Shown one piece after another: positions 36,297 to 44,870 of a stretch of 64,000 nt of DNA. Where the stretch lies: positions 124,001-188,000 of the forward strand of contig NZ_FMZS01000004.1 of NCBI RefSeq assembly GCF_900101265.1, written 5' to 3'. The notes below the pieces were generated by a model that did not search any database, had not been told where the DNA came from, and saw only the letters and a list, made by a program, of their open reading frames with translations. The position numbers and the translations under genes were made by a program. How positions within the stretch are numbered: position 1 is the stretch's first letter; every line of letters begins with the position of its first letter. The DNA is from Massilia sp. PDC64 (lineage in GTDB: Bacteria > Pseudomonadota > Gammaproteobacteria > Burkholderiales > Burkholderiaceae_D).

Positions 36297-36772
36297 GATG
36301 GATTGGTCCTCCAGCCGGTGAGCGTGATCTTCGCGTTCGGATCGTTCGGGTCCCCCTTCATGTTCGAGACGGTGACCGTGACCAGCAGCGCGTCGGCGGA
36401 AGGCACGTTGGGCAAGCCGGCGCTCTCGACGACGGACACGACGACGCGGTAGCGTTCCAGTCCCGCGATCACGTTCCCTTCGACGTCGGGGATGCCCTGG
36501 GTGCCGCTGTCGTATCCGTGGTAGTCGCGCACGTCGTCGTAGTTGATGCGCGCGCCGGTGCCCGGCCCCTTGGCGAAGGGCTTCATCAGGACCTCTTCCA
36601 TCATGTTGTCGGCGATCGCCTGCATCTGCTGGACGACGACGGGATCCACGCTGGAGCGCGTCGTGGCCGTGTACACGGCGACCATCCCCGCAAGCGCGAC
36701 GCCCATGATGACGAGGGCGACGATCAGTTCGACCAGCGTGACGCCGGCGCAGCGCGTGAATCTATTCGACAT
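36293..36772 (-). CDS. MshD-like prepilin
   Basis: 159 residues. Cleavage site CAG/VTLVELIVALVIMGVALAGM with Glu5; the residue after cleavage is Val instead of Phe. The MEEVLMKPFAKGPG region and the tail VTVTVSNMKGDPNDP are typical of the MshD group. It overlaps the mshC-like gene by 11 bases and the mshO-like gene by 4. Confidence 0.83.
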   Translation of the reverse strand: MSNRFTRCAGVTLVELIVALVIMGVALAGMVAVYTATTRSSVDPVVVQQMQAIADNMMEEVLMKPFAKGPGTGARINYDDVRDYHGYDSGTQGIPDVEGNVIAGLERYRVVVSVVESAGLPNVPSADALLVTVTVSNMKGDPNDPNAKITLTGWRTNPS

Positions 36773-37238
36773 AGCCGGTCGCGCCCTGTACGGTGATCTT
36801 GCGGAAGGTGGTGCCGCCATTGACGGCGCCGGCGATGTCGAGGCTGCCCACCCAGGCGATCGCGCCGGCGGCGTCCGTCGTCACCCGGCCGTCGGGCTGG
36901 AAGTACAGGACGCCCGTCGTGACCGAGAGATCGGTGTCGGTCGTCGCATAGTCGCCGTCGTCGACGCCGTTGAGCGCGATCCATGTGCTGCCGCTCGCGT
37001 TCACGCGCAGCACGACGGCCCTGGGCCCGACGGTCGCGCTCACGACCCGGCGGTGCCCCATTGCGATCTTTTGCGCGCGGCGCAGGCCCGACACCACCTG
37101 GTCGCCGAACACGGCCGCTTCGTTGCTCTTGTCTCCCACCAGGCGTGGTATGCCGATGGCCGCCAGCGCGCCGATGATGACCATCACGACGATCAGCTCC
37201 ACCATCGTGAAGCCGGCGGTACGGGCGCGGCGCCTCAT
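36762..37238 (-). CDS. MshC-like prepilin
   Basis: 158 residues. Cleavage site RTAG/FTMVELIVVMVIIGALAAIGIPRL with Glu5, followed by a GspH/MshC-like globular domain (VVSGLRRAQKIAMGHRR, VLYFQPDGRVTTDAAG). Its ATG overlaps the DUF6701 gene by 4 bases. In MSHA loci MshC is an essential minor pilin. Confidence 0.85.
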   Translation of the reverse strand: MRRRARTAGFTMVELIVVMVIIGALAAIGIPRLVGDKSNEAAVFGDQVVSGLRRAQKIAMGHRRVVSATVGPRAVVLRVNASGSTWIALNGVDDGDYATTDTDLSVTTGVLYFQPDGRVTTDAAGAIAWVGSLDIAGAVNGGTTFRKITVQGATGYVE

Positions 37239-40183
37239 CGGAACACCTCGCGCGTGTGGATGATGCGTTTCGTCTCCGGCGCGTAGACACCGAACGTGGC
37301 GAGCGCGGACGGGTCGACGCTGCCCGCGGCGGTACACGACGGGTCGGCGCTGCGCAGGAACCCGAGGGAGGCGCCCGTGCTGGCCGTCATCTGTGTGCCC
37401 CTGGTGGCGTAACAGGACGTGTTGGCGGTCGTCGTGCCCAGGTTGAGCGCGAACGGGACGCTGACGTGGGCGGCGGCGGAGGGCGTCAGGACCAGCTCGG
37501 CCTTGCCGTTCGCGAATGGCGACGACAGCGTGGACGCGAGCGTGAAACCCGACACGGTACCCGTCGACACGATGCCGGCGGGCAGGGCGGTGGTGGAGTC
37601 TTCCGCGTTCAGCAGCCACGTCTGGCCCGTGTAGAACTCGAGCGAGACGGGAATCTTGAGCTGGGCGCCCGCGGGGCCGAACCGGCTGGGCAGGCGGATG
37701 CGGCCGCTGCGGATCAGCAGCGTGGGCTCCGCGCCCACCGCGACCGGAATCGCCGACGAACTGGCCGGGTATTGTTCGGCGGGCAGATCCTCCGTTGCGC
37801 GCACGCGCAGGCGGGTCTGCGCCGTCGGCGACTTCGTGAACGTGTAGCTGCCGGTCCACGTGGCGACGCCCGTCTTGAAGTCCGCCGCCCGCAGCTGCGC
37901 CTTGCCCACGAGGTCGGTGCCCGGGTAGCCGGGCGAGCGGCTGAAGGCGCCGCCGTCCGTCAATGCGCTGCCGTCGGGATTCAGGCCCGCGAACACCACG
38001 TCGCGCGCATTGGTGTTGTCATAGTTCTGCGTGACGCCGTTCTGCAGGTTGCGCGCGGTGACCGTCAGCTTGATCGCGGGCTCGCCCGAATAGTATTGCG
38101 GCAGGGCGCTGCCGAAGAAGGTGGAGGTCCGCTTCCAGCCGGTGTCCGTGTCGAACGTGAAGTAGGCCGGGCTGAACGTGCCGACGGCGCCCGTGCAGCC
38201 GGTCGTGGCGACGTTGGTCGTCGCGGTGGCGGGTTTCAGGCCGCTGCCGAGGTAACCGTCCACGTTGTTCAGCGACGCGAGGAGGTCGATGCGGCCGGTC
38301 TCGCTCCACGTCGCCTTGACCGTCTGCACGCCGGACAGGATCGACGACGCGTTCTGCTGGAGCAGGCCATTGTTGTTGTTCGGCTGGCACGTCACCGGTG
38401 CCAGTTTCGCGCTTTCGGCCACCAGTTCCCGACCGAAGTTCCGCGTCACCGCCGGCGTGGCGGCGCCGTTCAGCGCGGTCACCGTCGCCGTGAATTCCTT
38501 GCCCGCCACGTAGGGGGCATTCGCGCCGGCCAGCGCGATCGCGAATTTCGCGGGCACGAACGTCGCCGTCACGCTGGCCGGCGGCGGGCTGCCGGTGCCG
38601 CTGTCCGTCGCCTTCACGGTCATCGCGCCGGCATCGGCGTACTGCATCGGCACGGCGGCCTTGCCTTCCTGGTTGAAACCGAGCTTCAGCGTCGCGCCCG
38701 TGTTGTCGCAGGCGGCCGCGGCATTCTGGCTGCCGTTCAGGGCAATGTTGTTCAGCCGGACGGGCAGCGTGCCGTTCGTCGGATTGCCGTAGGCACACGT
38801 AAAGGTGACGTTGCGCTCCGTATTGTTGAACAGCGGCACGCAGGAATTCGATTTCGCGTCGAAGCGCACGGCCGCGATGGTCAGCAGCGGCGCCGTCGAC
38901 GCTTCGGCGTAGGCGGCCTGGCTGGACATCGTCATCGTGTAGGCGGAGCTGGCCACGGCGACCTTGCAGTCGGCGCCCGGGCCCGTGTCGCCGTTGCGCA
39001 TGCACGTGGTGGCGTTGGCCGTCGTCGCACCGGACGCGCCGAGCATGAAGGTGCCGGCCTGCGTCCAGTTCACCGTCGCCTGGGCGATGCCGGACGTGGG
39101 GATCGCCACCGACTGGCCCGTCGGGGACAGCGTGACGGTGGCGCCGCCGCCATAGGTGCTCGTGCAGGCCTGGTTGGCGCACGCGGTGATCGTCACCGTC
39201 GACGGCGCGCACACGCTGCCGGTCGGGTCGTAGCCGATGAGGAAGTGGTCCAGCGCGACCACGTTGCCCTGGCAATGCGGGCCGTTGGCCGTGTTCACTT
39301 CGTAGCCGCTGTTGTTCGACACGCAGTCGCACTTGCCCGTCGTGGTGCCGCCTGAGCAATAAATCGTTTTCGTGACGCGGCCGTGCCAGTTGAAGATGCC
39401 GCTGTCGATCGTCGCGTTGCCGTTGATGATCGCTTCCGACGAATCCAGCGTCAGCGTGCCGGCGGTGACGTTGCCCGTGACGGCGTCGGACGAGCCGAGT
39501 TGCAGCGACGTCTTGGCCGTGATGTTGCCCGTGACGGTGGCGTTCGACGGGAGCAGCCGCACGACGGGCGCCGTCACGTCGCCCTTGACCGTGCTGCCGG
39601 AGGCGAGGGTGAAGGACTTGGTGGCGACGATGTTGCCGGTCAGGGTGACGGGCGAGCTGGTCGTGATGGTCGCGCCGCTGATCGGGCCGTTGATGATCGC
39701 GTGCGACGCGACGTTGACGGTGCCCGTGGCGGTAACGCTGCCCGTGAGATTGAGGTCGGAACCGGTGCCCAGGTTGGCCGTGACGGCCTGGATGTTCGCC
39801 GTCAGCGTCTGGTCCTGGGCGCCCACGCTGAACACGTCGCCCGCGATCAGCGTGCCGCCCGTGACCTTGAGGTTGTTCGTCGCGATGCCGCCGATGTTCA
39901 GGTCGCCGGTGCTCATCAGGACGGCGCTGCCGCTCATCGTCAGGCTGTGGTTGTAGCCGAACGAGACATCGCTCGTGATCTTCACCGTGTAGCCGCTCGC
40001 GATCACCATGTCGTCGTCCCAGCCCGTGAGCGGCAGGCTGGGGCACGTATAGACGGCACCCGCCAGCGTGCAGTTGCCCACCGTGCCGCCGTTGAACGTG
40101 TAGACGGCGCCGGCGGACGCGGGGACGCCTGCCGCGGACAGCATCAGGGCAAGCAGAAGCAAACGAAGGCGGCGCAGGATCAT
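37235..40183 (-). CDS. DUF6701 (MshQ-like) large exported protein
   Basis: 982 residues with a signal peptide (about 1-25, ending in ASAGA). Residues about 60-215 form a repetitive region of short strands with recurring GN(I/V)xA and TGSV units, resembling a beta-solenoid of the polymer-forming type. The cysteine-containing C-terminal part matches DUF6701, the domain of MshQ (for example CVPLFNNTERNVTFTCAYGNP, FVPAKFAI, ATFGVYAPETKRI). It is the first gene of the minor-pilin operon and overlaps mshC by 4 bases. Probably surface exposed. Confidence 0.88.
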   Translation of the reverse strand: MILRRLRLLLLALMLSAAGVPASAGAVYTFNGGTVGNCTLAGAVYTCPSLPLTGWDDDMVIASGYTVKITSDVSFGYNHSLTMSGSAVLMSTGDLNIGGIATNNLKVTGGTLIAGDVFSVGAQDQTLTANIQAVTANLGTGSDLNLTGSVTATGTVNVASHAIINGPISGATITTSSPVTLTGNIVATKSFTLASGSTVKGDVTAPVVRLLPSNATVTGNITAKTSLQLGSSDAVTGNVTAGTLTLDSSEAIINGNATIDSGIFNWHGRVTKTIYCSGGTTTGKCDCVSNNSGYEVNTANGPHCQGNVVALDHFLIGYDPTGSVCAPSTVTITACANQACTSTYGGGATVTLSPTGQSVAIPTSGIAQATVNWTQAGTFMLGASGATTANATTCMRNGDTGPGADCKVAVASSAYTMTMSSQAAYAEASTAPLLTIAAVRFDAKSNSCVPLFNNTERNVTFTCAYGNPTNGTLPVRLNNIALNGSQNAAAACDNTGATLKLGFNQEGKAAVPMQYADAGAMTVKATDSGTGSPPPASVTATFVPAKFAIALAGANAPYVAGKEFTATVTALNGAATPAVTRNFGRELVAESAKLAPVTCQPNNNNGLLQQNASSILSGVQTVKATWSETGRIDLLASLNNVDGYLGSGLKPATATTNVATTGCTGAVGTFSPAYFTFDTDTGWKRTSTFFGSALPQYYSGEPAIKLTVTARNLQNGVTQNYDNTNARDVVFAGLNPDGSALTDGGAFSRSPGYPGTDLVGKAQLRAADFKTGVATWTGSYTFTKSPTAQTRLRVRATEDLPAEQYPASSSAIPVAVGAEPTLLIRSGRIRLPSRFGPAGAQLKIPVSLEFYTGQTWLLNAEDSTTALPAGIVSTGTVSGFTLASTLSSPFANGKAELVLTPSAAAHVSVPFALNLGTTTANTSCYATRGTQMTASTGASLGFLRSADPSCTAAGSVDPSALATFGVYAPETKRIIHTREVFR

Positions 40184-40200
40184 GGCTGGGCGATTATATC

Positions 40201-40224
40201 TTGACGGAACACGTATTTCGTCAA
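40201..40224. promoter_or_regulatory. 24-bp palindrome between the pilin operon and tetR
   Basis: TTGACGGAA (40201-40209) and TTTCGTCAA (40216-40224) pair at eight positions plus one wobble, around 6 bases. It is 18 bases before the DUF6701 start and 133 before the tetR start. TetR proteins bind such palindromes; TTGACG may also serve as a -35 element. Confidence 0.42.
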
Positions 40225-40357
40225 ATCAACAGTGAACGAGGGTAGCCAGCCACACCGGCATCCCGGCGGCGCCGTGGCCGGATCCGCGCGATTCGCGCTC
40301 TGCAGCCATCGTTACGCGATGCGGGTAGAATGAGGTAAATCGGACAACGAGGTGGCA

Positions 40358-40999
40358 ATGAAGGGGCAGGGTGGAGTGACGTTGGCGACGGAGCGCGAGG
40401 GGCGCGGCCGCAGCATGCCTGACGTGATCATCGCGACCTTCCTCGAGCTGATGCGTACCCGTAACCCAAACAGCATCACGTTCCGCGACATCGCGGCCGC
40501 GGCCGGCATCTCGCACATGGCGCCGTACCGCCATTTCCGGTCGAAGCAGGAATTGCTGAACCGGATCGGGGACATCGGGTTCGGCATGCTGGCGCAGGCG
40601 CTGGACGACGCGGCGGCGCAGCATCCGCGCGAACCGCGCCGCCAGATACTTGCCGTCTGCACCTGCTATTACCGCTTCGCCGTCGACAATCCTTCGTACG
40701 CCCAGGTGATGTTCGGCACCGACCGCGAACTGTGGGACAAGGCCGCACCGCTGCCCGCGCTCGACCGCACGCGCGTCATCCTGCTGCGCATCATCGAGCG
40801 GTGCCAGGCGTCGGGCGACTTGCCGGGAGGGCTCGACCAAAAGGAGGTCCTGGGCCTGTTATGGGCCCACGTCCACGGCTTCACCCTGCTCGCCGCCAAC
40901 CGCGTGCTGACGGAACGCGAGACCGGCGATCCCGAGGCTTTCATCGAGAAGGGCGTGAGGGTCATTCTCGCGGGGCTGCATGTTGCGTCGCAAAAGTGA
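40358..40999 (+). CDS. TetR/AcrR-family regulator
   Basis: 213 residues. The TetR helix-turn-helix is clear (ITFRDIAAAAGISHMAPYRHFRSKQELLNRI, about residues 40-70), followed by a TetR_C WHG-type domain. ATG 40358 has GAGG 5 bases upstream; a GTG two codons earlier is possible. It is divergent from the DUF6701/minor-pilin operon, with a strong palindrome between them, and about 100 bases before the TonB receptor gene. Confidence 0.9.
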   Translation: MKGQGGVTLATEREGRGRSMPDVIIATFLELMRTRNPNSITFRDIAAAAGISHMAPYRHFRSKQELLNRIGDIGFGMLAQALDDAAAQHPREPRRQILAVCTCYYRFAVDNPSYAQVMFGTDRELWDKAAPLPALDRTRVILLRIIERCQASGDLPGGLDQKEVLGLLWAHVHGFTLLAANRVLTERETGDPEAFIEKGVRVILAGLHVASQK

Positions 41000-41103
41000 C
41001 AAACGCCGCTGTTCCGGTTAGCATGATTTGTTAGTCTCTCGAACAATTTGGCCCGGACGCTGCCGCCAGCAAGCGTATTGACGCAATCCTCTGCCCGCCC
41101 ACG

Positions 41104-43269
41104 ATGTCTCCCACACCTCTCCGCCTCGCCATTGCGGCTGCGCTGTTCTGCCCCGGTGCCGTGTTCGCACAAAGCACGCCCCCGGTCGATAAAAACAAGG
41201 CTGAGGACAAGCCGATCCAGAAGGTGGAAGTGAAGGCGACGGCCAGCACCTACGATCCGCGTCGCGACGACACGGCCAGCAAGACCATCCTGTCGGCGGA
41301 AGAAATCCGCAAATACGGCGACGACAACATCTTCGACGTGCTCAAGCGCGCGCCGGGCGTCACCGTGACGGATAAATCGATCAAGATGCGGGGGCTCGGC
41401 AACGGCTACACGCAGATCCTCGTCAACGGCGACCGCCCGCCGCCGGGCTTTTCGCTGGACGCGCTGACCCCGGACCAGATCGAGCGCATCGAGGTGATCC
41501 GTGCCGCCAGTGCCGAGTATTCGATGCAGGCCATCGCGGGCACGATCAACATCGTGCTGCGCAAGGTCGTGAGCAAGCCGCAGCGCGACTTGCGCCTGAA
41601 CGCGACCCGGTCGGCCTTGCAGAGAAGCGGCACGGCGGGCGGCACGTGGGGCGAGAAAGTGGGCAGCCTGTCGTACTTCGTGAACGGCTCGCTGTTCGGC
41701 GGCCACAACGACTTCCATTCGCGCGGTGCGGACCAACTGACGCTGCCGGACGGCCCGCCGGCGCAGTCGCGCCTGACCCGGTACGACGGCGGCGGCGCCT
41801 ACCGCGGCGGCGTCCTGTTCCCGCGCCTGAACTGGAAGATCGACGAGGACAACGAACTGAATCTGTCGGCCGGCCTGCAGGCGAGCAGCCATGCATGGGC
41901 GGGGGCCTCGCACAACGACAACCTGATCGGAGCATTCGGCAATCCGGACTGGATCGACATGCCGGGCCGCACGTCCGGCGACCAGTGGATGATGCGGGGC
42001 GAGATCGGCTGGATCGCGAAGGTGGCGGGCGGCAAGCTGGACATGAGCCTGTCGGGCGAGCGCAGCCGCGACGAGAACGACAACGACACGGATTATTATT
42101 CGGCCGGCCGCGCGCACCACCTGCTGCGCGACTGGGACACCGTGTATCGTCCGCGCCGCATGTCCTTCCGCGCCAAGTTCGCGCGCTCGCTGTTCGACGG
42201 CCACGCGCTCGTCACGGGCATCGATGCGAGCCGCCAGCGCAACGAGGATTCGCGCGACCGCATCGACCGGCAGGACGACGCACCCGCCACGCACGTCGTC
42301 GAGGCCTACGAGCCGCAGGTCACGCGCCTGGCCGGCTACGTGCAGGACGAGTGGAGCATCACGAAGCAGTGGTCGATGTACCTGGGCGGCCGCTGGGAAG
42401 GCGTGGAGACGGAGAGCGCGGGGACCGGCGTACCGGAGACGACGTCGCGCAGCCACGTGCTGAGCCCCGTCGCGCAGACCCTGTACAAATTCCCCGACAA
42501 GAGCGGCCGCCAGGTGCGCCTCGCGCTCACGCGCACGTACAAGGCACCGACCGTCGACCAGCTGACGGCGCGGCGGTACCTGGCAGCGCTGAACACGCGC
42601 TTCGCGCCCGATTCCAGCGGCAATCCGGGGCTGAAGCCTGAGCTGGCGAACGGCATCGACGTCGCATTCGAGCAGTACTGGGCGGACGGTGCGATGGTGT
42701 CCGTGAGCGGCACGCAGCGCCTGATCAGCGACTACATCCGCACGCGCCTCGACCTCGATCCGGACGGCCGCTGGATCTATCGGCCGCTGAACGACGGCGA
42801 CGCGCGCGTGCGTTCGCTCGAGGCCGAGGTCAAGCTGCCGCTGCGCATGCTGAACCCGGCCGCGGCCGGCTTCGACATGCGCGCGAGCGTGACGCGCAAC
42901 TGGTCGGAGGTGTCGACCGTGCCCGGCCCCGACAACCGCCTCGACGGGCAGACGCCGATGTCGGCCAACGTCGGACTCGACTACCGCCGCGATCGCCTGA
43001 GCTTCGGCGCCAGCATGGCCTACCAGCAGGGCGGCTGGGTGCGCGTGTCGGATGCACAGACCCGCCACGCGCACACCCGGCGCGACGTGGACGCGTACGC
43101 GGCATGGAAGCTCGACCCGACCCTGCAGCTGCGCTTCACGCTCAACAATATCCTGGGCATGGACAACGCGTCGGAGAGCATGTACGAAGACGCGGGCGGG
43201 TTGTCGCGCCAGGCCAGCTGGCAGCAGGGCGCCACGCGCGTCGGGGTGAATCTCGAGCTGAAGATGTGA
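41104..43269 (+). CDS. TonB-dependent outer-membrane receptor
   Basis: 721 residues: signal peptide (about 1-22, ends VFAQ), plug domain with ILSAEEIRKYGDDNIFDVLKRAPGV and IKMRGLGNGYTQILVNGDRPPPGF, then a 22-strand barrel ending in a TonB-type terminal strand (TRVGVNLELKM). The final residue is Met rather than the usual Phe or Tyr. The substrate is unknown; such receptors take up siderophores, cobalamin or carbohydrates. No clear Shine-Dalgarno lies before ATG 41104. The upstream TetR may control it. Confidence 0.93.
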   Translation: MSPTPLRLAIAAALFCPGAVFAQSTPPVDKNKAEDKPIQKVEVKATASTYDPRRDDTASKTILSAEEIRKYGDDNIFDVLKRAPGVTVTDKSIKMRGLGNGYTQILVNGDRPPPGFSLDALTPDQIERIEVIRAASAEYSMQAIAGTINIVLRKVVSKPQRDLRLNATRSALQRSGTAGGTWGEKVGSLSYFVNGSLFGGHNDFHSRGADQLTLPDGPPAQSRLTRYDGGGAYRGGVLFPRLNWKIDEDNELNLSAGLQASSHAWAGASHNDNLIGAFGNPDWIDMPGRTSGDQWMMRGEIGWIAKVAGGKLDMSLSGERSRDENDNDTDYYSAGRAHHLLRDWDTVYRPRRMSFRAKFARSLFDGHALVTGIDASRQRNEDSRDRIDRQDDAPATHVVEAYEPQVTRLAGYVQDEWSITKQWSMYLGGRWEGVETESAGTGVPETTSRSHVLSPVAQTLYKFPDKSGRQVRLALTRTYKAPTVDQLTARRYLAALNTRFAPDSSGNPGLKPELANGIDVAFEQYWADGAMVSVSGTQRLISDYIRTRLDLDPDGRWIYRPLNDGDARVRSLEAEVKLPLRMLNPAAAGFDMRASVTRNWSEVSTVPGPDNRLDGQTPMSANVGLDYRRDRLSFGASMAYQQGGWVRVSDAQTRHAHTRRDVDAYAAWKLDPTLQLRFTLNNILGMDNASESMYEDAGGLSRQASWQQGATRVGVNLELKM

Positions 43270-43297
43270 CGAGGAAACGAATGTTCCACCCGTTACG

Positions 43298-43317
43298 GTT
43301 TGGTACAAATTCCAAAC
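43298..43317. repeat. Inverted repeat between the receptor and the 126-residue gene
   Basis: GTTTGG (43298-43303) and CCAAAC (43312-43317) are perfect arms with 8 bases between. The flanks carry two direct copies of GTTACGG. Confidence 0.25.
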
Positions 43318-43350
43318 GTACAGATGTGTTACGGCGGTTAGGATTGCCGC

Positions 43351-43731
43351 ATGAACTTTACTTTTTCGTCATTGGAGCACGGAACCTGTGTCGTCAAGCT
43401 GTGGGCGACGGGCCGTTACGGGTTTTCCCTGCCGAAGAAAGTCGACATCACCACGCCCGCCGGGGTGTCGTGCACGTTCCTCTACATTAACAAGAAGCTG
43501 AGCCTGAAGCCGGAGCCGGGCAACCGGATGATCGTGCGGATCGCCATCGGCGCGTTTCTCGCGGCCGCGCCGCCCGACGGCAGCACGATCGAGATCGATC
43601 CCGACATGCCGCCCTACGCAGGCAAGCTGACCCCGGTGCGGCTGGACGCGCCACGCGCACCGATGCGGGTGCGGCCGGGAAAGTCGCATGCCCGCACCCG
43701 GCCCGAGGCCGAGTGCGGGACCACCACCTGA
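43351..43731 (+). CDS. Hypothetical protein, 126 residues
   Basis: No family recognised. AGGA lies about 8 bases before ATG 43351. The first two-thirds look folded (FTFSSLEHGTCVVKLWATG, FLYINKKLSLKPEPGNRMIVRIAIGAFL). The tail of about 30 residues is basic and proline-rich and probably disordered. It has no signal peptide. It stands alone between the TonB receptor and the sigma-factor gene. Confidence 0.55.
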   Translation: MNFTFSSLEHGTCVVKLWATGRYGFSLPKKVDITTPAGVSCTFLYINKKLSLKPEPGNRMIVRIAIGAFLAAAPPDGSTIEIDPDMPPYAGKLTPVRLDAPRAPMRVRPGKSHARTRPEAECGTTT

Positions 43732-43806
43732 CAGTCCGGGGAGGCTATCCGCAGCGCTGAGGGCGCGTACAATCGGCGGTCACAAAACGCGTCCCTCGTC
43801 CGTCTA

Positions 43807-44706
43807 ATGGATATGGATACCCAGACCGCCCCTTCTTCGCTGGACGAATTCGTCCGCCTCCGTCCCCGCCTGTTCGGGATCGCCTACCGCATGCTGGGCG
43901 TCCGCGCCGATGCCGAGGATATCGTCCAGGAAGCCTGGCTGCGCTGGCAGAACGGCGGCAGCGTCGAGGCACGCACGCCGGAAGCATGGCTCGTCACCGT
44001 CGTCACGCGGCTCTCCATCGACCGCCTGCGCGGGGCGATGACGGAGCGCGAGCATTACGTCGGCCCGTGGCTGCCGGAGCCGCTCGTCGAAGACATGGTG
44101 GATTCTCCGGAGAGCGCGCTGGAAGCGGCAGGCGACCTGTCGACGGCCTTCCTGCTGATGCTGGAGCGGCTGGCGCCGGAAGAGCGCGCCGTGTTCCTGC
44201 TGCACCAGGTGTTCGATTTCGACTACCCAGAGGTGGCCGCCATGGTGGGCAAGACGGAAGCCGCCTGCCGCAAGGTGCTGCAGCGGGCGCGCGAGCGCGT
44301 GCGCGCGGAGCGGCCGCGGTTCGCCGTCAACCGCGAACTGCACCTGGAGCTGCTGGGGCGCTTCGTGCAGGCGGCGCGCTCGGCCGATCCGGCCCAGGTG
44401 CAGGCCCTGCTGACGGCGGACGCCACGTTCACGGGCGATGGCGGCGGCAAGGTCAAGGCGGCCGTCAAGCAGGTGTTCGGCGCGGACCGGGTGAGCCGCC
44501 TCGTCGCCGGTATCGAACGGAAATGGTCGAACGCGGACACGCGCCACGACATCATCACCGTCAACGGCGCACCTGGCGTGCTGACCTGGCGCAATGGGGT
44601 GCCCGATGCGATCACGTCGATCCACATCGAGGATGGCCGCATCGCCGCCATCTATGTCGTGCGCAACCCGGACAAGCTCGGCAGCGTGGCCGACATGCGT
44701 GCCTGA
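43807..44706 (+). CDS. ECF41-group RNA polymerase sigma factor (SigJ-like)
   Basis: 299 residues. Sigma70 regions 2 (LFGIAYRMLGVRADAEDIVQEAWLRW) and 4 (LAPEERAVFLLHQVFDFDYPEVAAMV) are followed by a SnoaL/NTF2-like C-terminal domain. The three ECF41 hallmarks are all present: WLPEP (88-92) in the linker, DGGGKV (211-216) and NPDKL (287-291). In this group the C-terminal domain acts as a built-in regulator instead of an anti-sigma factor. The usual neighbouring carboxymuconolactone decarboxylase or oxidoreductase target gene is absent. Confidence 0.93.
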   Translation: MDMDTQTAPSSLDEFVRLRPRLFGIAYRMLGVRADAEDIVQEAWLRWQNGGSVEARTPEAWLVTVVTRLSIDRLRGAMTEREHYVGPWLPEPLVEDMVDSPESALEAAGDLSTAFLLMLERLAPEERAVFLLHQVFDFDYPEVAAMVGKTEAACRKVLQRARERVRAERPRFAVNRELHLELLGRFVQAARSADPAQVQALLTADATFTGDGGGKVKAAVKQVFGADRVSRLVAGIERKWSNADTRHDIITVNGAPGVLTWRNGVPDAITSIHIEDGRIAAIYVVRNPDKLGSVADMRA

Positions 44707-44822
44707 TTGATATCTCTTTGTCAGCGCGCAACATATTTTCCTGATAACACTCAGATCGAGGTCAGATAGTCAAAAAAAACCGGAACTCCTGCTTATGCAT
44801 GGCGCAAACGGAGGTATGCTGG

Positions 44823-44842
44823 CGGTCGGTACAGCACGACCG
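44823..44842 (+). promoter_or_regulatory. Hairpin in the leader of the GGDEF gene
   Basis: CGGTCG (44823-44828) and CGACCG (44837-44842) are perfect 6-bp arms around 8 bases, starting 48 bases before the ATG. Confidence 0.25.
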
Positions 44843-44870
44843 TGGTCAACTTACTTGGGGCGCGTAACAC

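Noticed and set aside
40669..43308. 879-codon open frame antisense to the TonB receptor gene
   Set aside because: Composition is dominated by Arg, Val, His and Ala, with no domain, signal peptide or ribosome site. It mirrors the codon structure of the receptor gene.
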